A stretch of 51,691 bases of DNA, taken from assembly GCA_030698225.1 (NCBI GenBank), contig JAUYNR010000053.1, forward strand, positions 1 to 51,691. The letters run 5' to 3'. The notes under the pieces are model-generated. The model was not told the origin of the DNA. It saw only the letters and a program-made list of their open reading frames with translations, and did no database searches. Origin of the DNA: Oxalobacteraceae bacterium (GTDB taxonomy: Bacteria; Pseudomonadota; Gammaproteobacteria; Burkholderiales; Burkholderiaceae_D). Position numbers and translations under genes: made by a program. Shown here one piece after another: positions 36,149 through 44,112 of this stretch (position 1 is the first letter of the stretch; each line of letters starts with the position of its first letter).

Positions 36149-37861
36149 CCTGAATCCGTGACCTCAAATCCATAAAGCCAGGACTGGCGCGGGTTTCGGG
36201 CCGATTTGCTCGCACCTTGCAGGTGAGTAAAAATGCTGATGATGGGATAATGGCGCAACGCGATTTTTCATCTCTGCCATGGTCGATTTTCATATCAAGC
36301 GTCTGCCCTACAATCTGACAGCGCACGCCGGTCTTTCTCTGATCGGCCAGTATCTCAAACGCTTTGCCCAGATCGATCAAATTATCGACCCGAAATTTCC
36401 GATCAAAGGCGCGGGCGGCATTCCTACGAGCAGCCTTATCAAGTCCTATATCGGCTTGTTGTGCACGGGAAAGTCTGATTTCGATGCGATTGAATCCTTG
36501 CGCAGAGACGACTTTTTCCTGTCCGCACTGGGCCTTGCCGCAGTCCCATCCTCGCCCACGCTGCGCCAGCGCATGGATACCTATGCCGCTGACGATGACA
36601 AGATGCTGTGCGCCGTTGACGAAGCCAACATGCGCTTGCTCAAGCGCGCCAAACCTGTGATGACGCCGCTGACGACGGGCCATCTGGCGCTGGACTTTGA
36701 CGTGTTCCCGATGGATAACTCGTGCACAGCGAAGGAAGGCGTCTCGCGCACCTATGCCGGCTTTGATGGCTTTGCGCCGATCGCCGCCTATCTGGGCGAA
36801 GAAGGCTTTTGTCTCGGACTGGAACTGCGCGAGGGTGCGCAGCACAGCGCCAGGGAGACGCCCGATTTCCTGGCGCGTGTGTTGCCGCGCGCCTTTGCCT
36901 TGACATCGCTGCCGCTGCTGGTGCGCGCCGACTCCGGCTTTGACGGCGCACCTGTCGGCGACACGCTCGAGCGTGCGCGTGCTACCCATCGTCTGGACTA
37001 CATCGTCAAGTGGAATCCGCGTGCCTTCGATACGCACGCCTTGTTCGAGCGGCTTGAGAAAGACGCCTCCACTGTCTGGCATTCGTCGCGCGAGGGTAAG
37101 CGCGAAACCTACCTCAGCGACACCGTCACCCGGTCGATAGACGGCCGTCCGGTGCAGATGCGCCGCATCATGCATCTGATTGTCCGCACAATCGACAAGC
37201 ATGGCCAGACCCTTTTGATTCCCCTTATCGATATCGAAGGCTGGACCACCAGCCTGACGCTGCCCATTGCCGACGTCATCGCCTTGTATCAGGCCCATGG
37301 CACCCACGAACAATTCCATTCCGAGTTCAAATCCGACCTGGATCTGGAGCGCCTGCCTTCCGGTAAATTCGCCACCAATGACCTGGTGATGAGCCTGGCC
37401 ACGATCGCTTACAACATCTTGCGCGCCATCGGACAGGCCACGCTCATTGGCCCCGACAGTCCGGTTCGTCATCCTGCCAGGCGCCGGCGCCTCAAAACGG
37501 TGATGCAGGAGATCATTGGCATTGCCGCACGCGTCACGCGTCATGCGCGCCGCGTCAGTTTGGGCTTGGCCGAACACTGTGCTGCCTTTACCGTCTTCGC
37601 GCGTCATTACCAAAGCCTCGTCCAATCTGGCTGAGCCGATCCAGTACCGCAATCGTTGCACTTGTTGATGGGTCGCTGTGCCGGCAGGGATGCGCTCGCC
37701 AGTGCCGCGGGAAACCGAGTGCAACGATGTCGATGCCCGCGATAATCGTGTGCCTGTGATCACAATCGCGTCGAATATCCAATCACTTTTCGACCTGAAA
37801 CGAATATCTCCGGCTGTCATCGCTTATTTTCATCCGCTGAATCCGATGTCACGGATTCAGG
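36149..37861 (+). mobile_element. Complete IS1380-family element, 1713 bp
   Basis: Perfect terminal inverted repeats CCTGAATCCGTGAC (36149 inward; 37861 inward on the other strand). The 5-bp target duplication TACTA is present on both sides (36144-36148 and 37862-37866). The single transposase gene inside is intact. The insertion separates hupE from hoxN. Confidence 0.92.
36279..37634 (+). CDS. IS1380-family transposase
   Basis: 451 residues, DDE-type. Shows the IS1380 block LALDFDVFPMDNSCTAKEGVSRTYAGFDGFAPI (Asp catalytic), PLLVRADSGFDG (second Asp), and the C-terminal HGTHEQFHSEFKSDLDLERLPSGKFATN with the catalytic Glu. Full length, so the element may be mobile. Confidence 0.92.
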   Translation: MVDFHIKRLPYNLTAHAGLSLIGQYLKRFAQIDQIIDPKFPIKGAGGIPTSSLIKSYIGLLCTGKSDFDAIESLRRDDFFLSALGLAAVPSSPTLRQRMDTYAADDDKMLCAVDEANMRLLKRAKPVMTPLTTGHLALDFDVFPMDNSCTAKEGVSRTYAGFDGFAPIAAYLGEEGFCLGLELREGAQHSARETPDFLARVLPRAFALTSLPLLVRADSGFDGAPVGDTLERARATHRLDYIVKWNPRAFDTHALFERLEKDASTVWHSSREGKRETYLSDTVTRSIDGRPVQMRRIMHLIVRTIDKHGQTLLIPLIDIEGWTTSLTLPIADVIALYQAHGTHEQFHSEFKSDLDLERLPSGKFATNDLVMSLATIAYNILRAIGQATLIGPDSPVRHPARRRRLKTVMQEIIGIAARVTRHARRVSLGLAEHCAAFTVFARHYQSLVQSG

Positions 37862-38022
37862 TACTATTTAAGTACATCAATTGATTATCAGGCTCAAATC
37901 GGTGCCGGGAATAAGTGATATCTACCTTGCCGACCATGGCAATTGCAATGAACTCGCACAAAATGCCGGTCCAACTCAACCGTCAATCAGCCTCCGATTG
38001 CAATAATTGCAACTGGGTAAAC

Positions 38023-38865
38023 TCATGGATTCGCAATAATCGAACTGGGCTGAGCGCTCGTTTGAGAACCTGTTTGATTCAGACGGCGTGCCGCAATATA
38101 CCCAATCAGGATTGACGCCAAGACCACCAAACCCACGATCAATTCTTTACCGTCGGCCCACGAATCCACGACTTCGGAAGAAAATTTCGCCGCACCGAAT
38201 CCCGCCACCATTAGCGCACTACAAGCGACTAGTAACGAAAACAGGCGCCCGGCCCGCTGCACGAATTGTTCACTACGCGTGATCAGGTTCGCAACTAGCA
38301 GTCCATTTATCGTATCGGTAATCACCATGCCAAAAACGAAACAGAGCGCCAATATCAGCGTAGCGGACATCCCGCTATGCCTATTGCCTGCTAGGCCGAA
38401 CCAGGCCGCCATCGTCATCGCATCAAGCGAAAGCGCGAACAAAGCGCCTACCACAAGACTGCCAACGAAACCATGAGGTACCGGCAAACTCATGATCCAA
38501 CCTGCTATCGGCGACATGACAGGCTCAGATGCAACGTTCTTTGGACGCCATGCATTGCGTAGATTAATAATTCCGATCGACAGAAGAAAGATGATTGAAA
38601 TCCAGGTGCCTACGGGATCCAACCAACGTGGCAGTCTGCCGATCCCGTACCATTCCAGCAACCAGGCCGCAGTTAGAACAACGAGTCCATGCCCGCCCGA
38701 AAACAGCATTCCACTCATACGCGCCAGACGGGTTCGTCCATGTTTCGATTGCAGCCGCGCTAAGCCATCAATACTTGCCAGGTGATCCGCATCAAAGCCG
38801 TGCTTAATCCCAAACAAAATGGCAAATGCCATTAAGCTGGTTAAAGCTAGGGAAGGTTCAGGCAT
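38023..38865 (-). CDS. hoxN: HoxN-like nickel permease (NiCoT family)
   Basis: 280 residues, about eight membrane helices. The signature GIKHGFDADHLASIDG in helix II (about 19-34) is the Ni2+-binding HxxDADH motif of NiCoT transporters. High-affinity Ni uptake for hydrogenase maturation. The motif has Gly where HoxN of Cupriavidus has Ala. A candidate NikR operator lies 18-44 bp upstream of the start codon. Confidence 0.85.
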   Translation of the reverse strand: MPEPSLALTSLMAFAILFGIKHGFDADHLASIDGLARLQSKHGRTRLARMSGMLFSGGHGLVVLTAAWLLEWYGIGRLPRWLDPVGTWISIIFLLSIGIINLRNAWRPKNVASEPVMSPIAGWIMSLPVPHGFVGSLVVGALFALSLDAMTMAAWFGLAGNRHSGMSATLILALCFVFGMVITDTINGLLVANLITRSEQFVQRAGRLFSLLVACSALMVAGFGAAKFSSEVVDSWADGKELIVGLVVLASILIGYIAARRLNQTGSQTSAQPSSIIANP

Positions 38866-38882
38866 GTGAGTCTCCGTTTATC

Positions 38883-38909
38883 GTATGAAGTTTTTTACAA
38901 TCTGCATAC
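38883..38909 (-). promoter_or_regulatory. Candidate NikR operator upstream of hoxN
   Basis: GTATGA at 38883-38888 and GCATAC at 38904-38909 form an inverted repeat with 15 bp between. The E. coli NikR site is GTATGA-N16-TCATAC, so the half-sites fit well but the spacing is one base shorter and one base differs. Located just before hoxN; nikR is in the same window. Confidence 0.45.
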
Positions 38910-39169
38910 AATAATTGTGCCAGCAGTTAATTGGCCGTGCATTGACCTCCAATACTAGCCGTGAACAATAGAAGCCACCCTCTGCTATGCCAAGCGGGAC
39001 AATGGTTTTCAATGCATTCAATGCGTTATCTGGGATGAAAAATGGGGGGCGATATAAGTCAAACGAATCCAGCGAAGTGGAAATTTCATTTGCGTAAAAC
39101 AACCAAAACGCAAAGAAACATCCCACTTACAAACAATAAAGCGGGATCACCACTGGTTCGGCGTTGTCG
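38910..39169. other. Noncoding stretch before recombinase remnant
   Basis: No recognisable gene; moderately AT-rich. Probably holds the promoter of hoxN on the minus strand. Confidence 0.4.
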
Positions 39170-39500
39170 CGGTGGCCACCATGGGTTGCCTGCGCATACG
39201 CAGCGATCTGCTCGATGCTGCCATCGGCGCTGAAGTATTGAAGATCTTGCTCGAACTAGCCTTGGCCGCCCTGCAGGAAATGGAAGCGCGCGATTCCGCG
39301 ATCCTGCGCCAGTGGCAGATGCGACTAGTGCGGACACAGTTGAACGCAGCGCTTGCCGAGCGGCGCTATCAGGAAATCGATCCCACTCTTCGCATGGTGG
39401 CAGCGCCCCTTGAGCAGCACTGGAATGCTTCCGTCGTTGAGCTTGAGAAACTCAAGCAGCAATACGCCGAATTCGCCCGCCAGGAAGCGCGGGTAGCGGC
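39170..39500 (+). pseudogene. Large serine recombinase fragment (C-terminal region)
   Basis: The frame reads CLRIRSDLLDAAIGAEVLKI, ALAALQEMEARDSAILRQWQ and ALAERRYQEIDPTLRMVAAPLEQHWN, which is the zinc-ribbon/coiled-coil region of large serine recombinases. The catalytic resolvase domain is missing upstream. Homology stops at about 39500, where group II intron sequence begins. Inactive. Confidence 0.7.
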
Positions 39501-39503
39501 TGC

Positions 39504-40128
39504 ATGGCCCGCTTATACGCTCGCCACAGGTTGTATCGTTCGACCACGGCTTCCATCTACCGCAGTTCTTCTGCTTTCGTTTTCCCAACCGTCGCCGTAC
39601 AGTCCTCAGCGCCCGTCACAGACTCCGGCCAATTCCGTTCGCCTTCTCCTGTTCTGGCTGCAGTTTCCTGCATGGGCGCTTCACCGGCTTACTTCGAGAT
39701 TGAATGTCCTACGCGTTGTTCAATGTTCCTTGCCTTCGGTTAGAGCCCGCTCTGGCTCGCCGCCTTGTCCTTGACCTACTATGCCTTCTGCTGACTTCGG
39801 CATACGCGTCCCGACACCTCCCGGTGTCGGTGTCGCTGGCACCGAGACACGTAGCCATATCTCCCCGGGAATTGCGCACAACCTTCACGTTTATGCCTGT
39901 CGGATATACGTCGTAGTGTTCTGAGTACGTAGCGGGCTTTGATGATAATGGCCACCTCACCCCGCTACACCGCCTCATATCCGCATCCTTTTGGTCACGC
40001 CAGCGCATTTCCTTAGGCTTCCTTCAGATTCTCAGTCACCCCCGACACCCTTGCCGTTCGGCTAACTTCCTCTTGCCGGGTGAGTAGCGAACTTTCACCT
40101 CCAAATAAGTGTGCCCTGCCGGGCGCAC
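39504..40128 (-). mobile_element. Truncated group II intron (5' part and start of its reverse transcriptase)
   Basis: On the minus strand it begins GTGCGCCCGGCAGGGCACAC at 40128, a group II intron 5' end, followed by conserved domain I segments such as GGAGGTGAAAGT and GGCAAGAGGAAGTTAGCCGAA and a later CGGTGTAGCGGGGTGAGG. The maturase frame opens at ATG 39556 with MEAVVERYNLWRAYKRAM, typical of LtrA-type proteins, then is cut at the recombinase fragment. Catalytic RT, domains V and VI and the 3' splice site are absent. Confidence 0.75.
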
Positions 40129-40191
40129 ACCATAAAAAACCTGTCATGCGACCGGTGAATTGACAACCTGCAGACGATCTTGATGCGACAA

Positions 40192-40803
40192 TCAGAAGCG
40201 ATAGCCGACGCCAACACCGACCAGCCACGGATCAATCTTCAGTGTGCTGACCTGCGTACCGAAAACACTGACATCGCTGCGGATCTGTACTTTTTTCACG
40301 TCCAGGTTGAGTGACCAGTTCTTGTCCAGCTTGAAATCCACGCCCGCTTGCAGTGCCAAACCGACGCTGCTGTTATCCAGTTGACCTGCGCCGCTCAACA
40401 GATCGACGCTGGAGATGCGGGTGTAATTCACACCGGCTCCCACATACGGGCTGACTGGTGCGGCAGGCGTGAAATGGTATTGAACCGTCAGCGTCGGCGG
40501 CAGGTGCTTGAAGCTGCCGATATTAGAACCGCTCAGCGTGACATCGTGTTTTTGCGGATACGTCAGCACCAGTTCCGCCGCCCAGTTCGGAGTAAAGAAG
40601 TAAGAGATGTCGACTTCGGGAATGGTCTTTTCGCTGACGTGGATGGTGTCGGCAGCACCGATGCCACCAACCGGATCGGATTTGTCCGCCGGGTTGATGT
40701 GCACCGCGCGCGCCCGAACCAGCCATGGTTTTTGGTGTGCCGTGGCCTGATCTGAGAGACAACCGAGTACAGCCAATGCGATAACGAGAGCAGATTTCTT
40801 CAT
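40192..40803 (-). CDS. OmpW-family outer membrane protein
   Basis: 203 residues. Signal peptide MKKSALVIALAVLGCLSDQATA, then an eight-stranded barrel ending in aromatic Phe (VGVGVGYRF), as needed for outer membrane insertion. Motifs VRARAVHINP, VSEKTIPEVDISYFFTPNWAAELV and YVGAGVNYTRI fit OmpW. The family forms small hydrophobic channels. Link with hydrogen metabolism is unknown, but the R3 copy of the hoxK promoter region lies upstream in the right direction. Confidence 0.88.
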   Translation of the reverse strand: MKKSALVIALAVLGCLSDQATAHQKPWLVRARAVHINPADKSDPVGGIGAADTIHVSEKTIPEVDISYFFTPNWAAELVLTYPQKHDVTLSGSNIGSFKHLPPTLTVQYHFTPAAPVSPYVGAGVNYTRISSVDLLSGAGQLDNSSVGLALQAGVDFKLDKNWSLNLDVKKVQIRSDVSVFGTQVSTLKIDPWLVGVGVGYRF

Positions 40804-40878
40804 TTATTTCCCTGATTGATTAGTGAGTTTAAGATAAAACCCTGGTCACACTGCAGCTGAATGGCGCTGCCCCAATTT

Positions 40879-40902
40879 TGCACGGGAGAAATCTCCCGTG
40901 CA
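40879..40902. promoter_or_regulatory. 24-bp perfect palindrome upstream of ompW
   Basis: Two 11-base arms (TGCACGGGAGA and TCTCCCGTGCA) flank two bases, 76 bp before the ompW start. Too regular for chance; a regulator operator or strong hairpin. No U run on either strand, so not an ordinary terminator. Confidence 0.6.
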
Positions 40903-41179
40903 GTAGTGCGGAACAAGGGATTCCTCCCGCGCTCCGTCAAATTTGTCGACGATTTGCACCATCGCCTGTCGCCGCCTGATGCACCACATCCATACAGCCG
41001 ATCATGGTCGTTTTAAGCATTGACTGGCTTGGGGCCGCATGGCCTCATAAACGGTTTCAATTATTTGAAGCTCTTCCGGCATTCACCGTGCACAGTGTTG
41101 TTTATGTTTTCCCATCCCTGTCAGCGGTGTAGAGAAATGCTGCAATCGCACAAACATCTGACAGAGTATCTATTTGTCG

Positions 41180-41194
41180 GCAATTTCCATGCCA
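41180..41194 (-). promoter_or_regulatory. Degenerate sigma-54 promoter in R3
   Basis: TGGCATGGAAATTGC on the minus strand keeps GG and GC at the correct spacing, with C-to-T in the -24 element. It would read toward ompW, whose start lies about 377 bp downstream. Functional status unclear. Confidence 0.5.
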
Positions 41195-41250
41195 CAGAGA
41201 AGTGGAACAAAAATGGGATGAAACAGAGGAATGGTGCGAGCCCATCAGTT

Positions 41251-41689
41251 AGCGTGTTGCCGGCGGCACTAAAAAATTTTTAAGCACGCGCTGGGCCGAA
41301 CTCGATGCACTACCTTAACCTGCGGAATGATTCGACAAGAGCCGCCCCCAGCAAGAGTTTGCAGCTCTTTTTGCGTTTGACGAAAAGATTTCACATGAAT
41401 AAATCCGGCAGGAGCTAAGCTTAAATTTACTGTAGACTCACACCACCAAATAGTTTCCTTTAGGAAAAATTTTCACGTGAAAAAAACCCACGAAAAGCTA
41501 AGCTCGGCGCGGATCTTGAACGAATTTTTATTTGGTTTTCGACACGATAAATTAACGCCTAGCCCTTACGAAATACGGCCCTCGATTAAATCAGCAACAC
41601 GTTAAGCAAGCAGCATGGGAATGGTGAGGTGTTTTACAGTGGCGATGACTGTTCAGGAACGAATGCGGCAGCTTTGGCATTCACTGCAC
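41251..41689. other. Inserted noncoding DNA splitting R3
   Basis: AT-rich, with no gene. Contains two loosely repeated segments TTTCACATGAA/TTTCACGTGAA each followed by AGCTAAGCT about 20 bases later, near 41390-41510. Confidence 0.4.
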
Positions 41690-41789
41690 TGTTCAAAACG
41701 AAAAGCGACTAACCGGCTATGTGCATGGTGCAACGCAAAATATTTCGTACATCAAGGAAAGCATCTGCCTTCTTTGCCCGCGAACTGAA

Positions 41790-42720
41790 ATGAGCTACCA
41801 GCTCATTCACCAGTTGCAAAAGAAGGCCATTCCTGTTGTGCAGAGTTGCCGCGTCCTGCAGGTAAGCCGCTCCGGTTATTACGACGCCCAGCGCCGCCCT
41901 GCCAAACCGCCTTCATGTAAGGCAGGCGTTCATCTGAAGGCCGCGTTTGCCGACAGTCATCAAAACTATGGCACTCGCCGTCTGGTGAGCGCATTGGAAG
42001 CGCAAGGCATTCAGATTGGTCGCTACAAGGCGCATAGTCTGATACGCCAGGCGGGCTTGAAACCGGTCTGGAAGCGTAAATTCGTTAATACCACCGACAG
42101 CAAGCACAACTTGCCCATTGCCGAAAATATTCGGGCGTGCCAATTCAATCCTGGCGCACCGAACGTGGCCTTCGTTTCCGATATCACCTATATCCGCACC
42201 GGCTGGCTCTATCTGGCAATCGTGCTGGATCTGTTCTCGCGCAAGGTAGTCGGTTGGGCCGTGGCGCCGAGAATGCCTGCGGAACTGGTCTGCGCCGCAC
42301 TGCGTATGGCGAGCAGCGGGCCTGATCGTTCACTCTGACCGCGGCAGTCAATATGCCAGCAAGCTGTATCAGGATCTGTTGGACGAACATGGCTTTGTTT
42401 GCAGTATGAGCCGCAAAGGCAATTGTTGGGACACTGTCGCCGAACGCTTCTTCTTGAATCTCAAGATGGAACGGGTCTGGCAACGAAGCTATGCCAATCA
42501 GGCTCAAGCCAAAACTGATGTCACTGCGTACATCGTGGGCTTTTACAACTGTGCGAGGCTACATTCAATACTGGGCAATCTGCCGCCCTCGATCTTTGAA
42601 CGGAACATGGCAGCAAAAAAACTATTGTTGTGCCCGAAATTACTTGACCACTACAAGTTGGTTGGGCGCGGCGGTTCGCTTGGTGCCTCTTATCACAACC
42701 TCGCAAGGCTGAGGATATAG
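41790..42720 (+). pseudogene. IS3-family OrfB, disrupted by a small deletion and frameshift
   Basis: From ATG 41790, the HTH_21 segment (YGTRRLVSAL), the first catalytic Asp (VAFVSDITYI) and VVGWAVAPRM are readable until about 42315. There the frame shifts and some codons are lost; the next frame continues LIVHSDRGSQYASKLYQ, CWDTVAERFFLNLKMERV and LHSILGNLPPSIFE. orfA is absent upstream. Different IS3 lineage from the intact element at 5391-6731. Confidence 0.85.
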
Positions 42721-42981
42721 CACCGAAACGTTAGGAAATCTCAAAGGAAATTAGGAAAGCTCTGTATCAAAAAACTTGAATGTTAGTTACAAAAAGCATA
42801 AATTGGTATTACATTGAGCCAAAAAATACTTCTCATATCGTTTGAAAACTTCCAGCAAGAAAACAATTCTTGGCGAAAGCCGACACGCAGAGAGATGGCA
42901 GACTAGTTATCGCGCTCACATACGCTGAAGACGCAAATCTCCTGAAAATATGCATGAGGCGTTAGGAGTGGAGGTATTATC

Positions 42982-44043
42982 ATGTCAGACGCACGCTCCG
43001 TTCCATATGGACGCAAGACCCAGCACACGCCTGCTCTCAAAGAAATTCATATCCTCTGGATGACCGCCGGCCTTGGTTGCGACGGCGACTCGGTTTCAAT
43101 TACCGCCGCCAGCCAGCCCAGCATTGAAGACATTGTCATGGGGGCCATTCCCGGTCTGCCCAAGGTTCATCTACATAACCCAGTGCTGGCCTACGCGAAC
43201 GGAGATGATTTCTTGGCGCCATTTCACCAGGCGGCCAAGGGCGAGCTCGATAATTTCGTTCTGGTGTTGGAGGGCTCGATCCCTAACGAGAAGATCAGTG
43301 GGGAGGGTTACTGGGCGGCGCAGGGAGAAGATCCCATCACCAAACAGCCGATTAAAACCACCGAATGGATCGACCGTCTCGCGCCCAAGGCGCTTGCTGT
43401 CGTAGGCGCAGGTACATGCGCCACTTTTGGTGGAATACATGCCATGCAGGGCAACCCGACCGGCTGCATGGGACTCGCGGATTATCTAGGGTGGGATTGG
43501 AAATCCAAGGCGGGGTTGCCCATTGTCAATGTTCCCGGCTGTCCGGTGCAGCCGGACAATTTCATGGAGACGCTGCTCTATTTGCTTTACCAGCTGGCCG
43601 GCTTGGCGCCGATGATCCCGCTTGACACGGTGGGGCGGCCAAAGTGGCTGTTTTCCCGCACTGTGCATGACGGCTGCGACCGCGCGGGATCGTATGAACA
43701 GGCGATCTTTGCCACGGAGTATGGCAACCCCAACTGCCTTGTTAAACTGGGCTGTTGGGGTCCCGTCGTCCAATGCAATGTTCCGAAGCGCGGCTGGATG
43801 GCCGGCATCGGCGGCTGTCCAAATGTAGGTGGCATCTGCATCGGTTGCACCATGCCGGGCTTTCCCGACAAGTTCATGCCGTTTATGGACGAGCCACCAG
43901 GCGCAGTGCTGTCATCGAATGCGATTAAGTTATACGGCGGGTGGATTCGCAAGCTGCGTGGTTTCACCAACTCGACTCTCAACAAGGAGCCGAAATGGCG
44001 GCATAACCGGCTCGAGCTCACCACCGGGTATGTACGGGAATAA
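42982..44043 (+). CDS. hofK: Small subunit of group 1h [NiFe] hydrogenase (HofK/HhyS)
   Basis: 353 residues, no Tat signal. GLGCDGDSVSI shows the group 1h signature: proximal cluster ligand C33 followed by D36 where other hydrogenases have Cys, then C146 and C187. Medial and distal ligands follow (HDGCDRAGSYE, LVKLGCWGPVVQCNVPKRGW, GICIGCTMPGFPDKFMPF). The family oxidises H2 at low, even atmospheric, concentrations in air, and is known from actinobacteria and Cupriavidus H16. ATG 42982 has a GTGGAGG ribosome site. Confidence 0.94.
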   Translation: MSDARSVPYGRKTQHTPALKEIHILWMTAGLGCDGDSVSITAASQPSIEDIVMGAIPGLPKVHLHNPVLAYANGDDFLAPFHQAAKGELDNFVLVLEGSIPNEKISGEGYWAAQGEDPITKQPIKTTEWIDRLAPKALAVVGAGTCATFGGIHAMQGNPTGCMGLADYLGWDWKSKAGLPIVNVPGCPVQPDNFMETLLYLLYQLAGLAPMIPLDTVGRPKWLFSRTVHDGCDRAGSYEQAIFATEYGNPNCLVKLGCWGPVVQCNVPKRGWMAGIGGCPNVGGICIGCTMPGFPDKFMPFMDEPPGAVLSSNAIKLYGGWIRKLRGFTNSTLNKEPKWRHNRLELTTGYVRE

Positions 44044-44112
44044 GTTGCCAGATAAGGTAAAAATACCAATTCACCATCTGTTATCTTTTAATCCGAATCG
44101 AGGATTCACATT

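Larger units (their letters stand above)
41030..41747 (-). repeat. Repeat R3: degraded third copy of the hoxK 5' region
   Basis: Block 41030-41250 matches the first codons of hoxK (start codon now ATA), its leader and the promoter (GCTGCAAYCGCACAANCATC, CAATTTCCATGCCACAG). After about 440 bp of unrelated DNA the match resumes at 41690-41747 (CGACTAACCGGC...GCATGGTGCAACGCAAAA). More diverged than R2. Oriented toward ompW. Confidence 0.7.

Noticed and set aside
42721..42981. Sigma-54 promoter for hofK
   Set aside because: I searched for a -24/-12 pair upstream of hofK and saw no match with correct spacing. The R3 sigma-54-like site points the other way.
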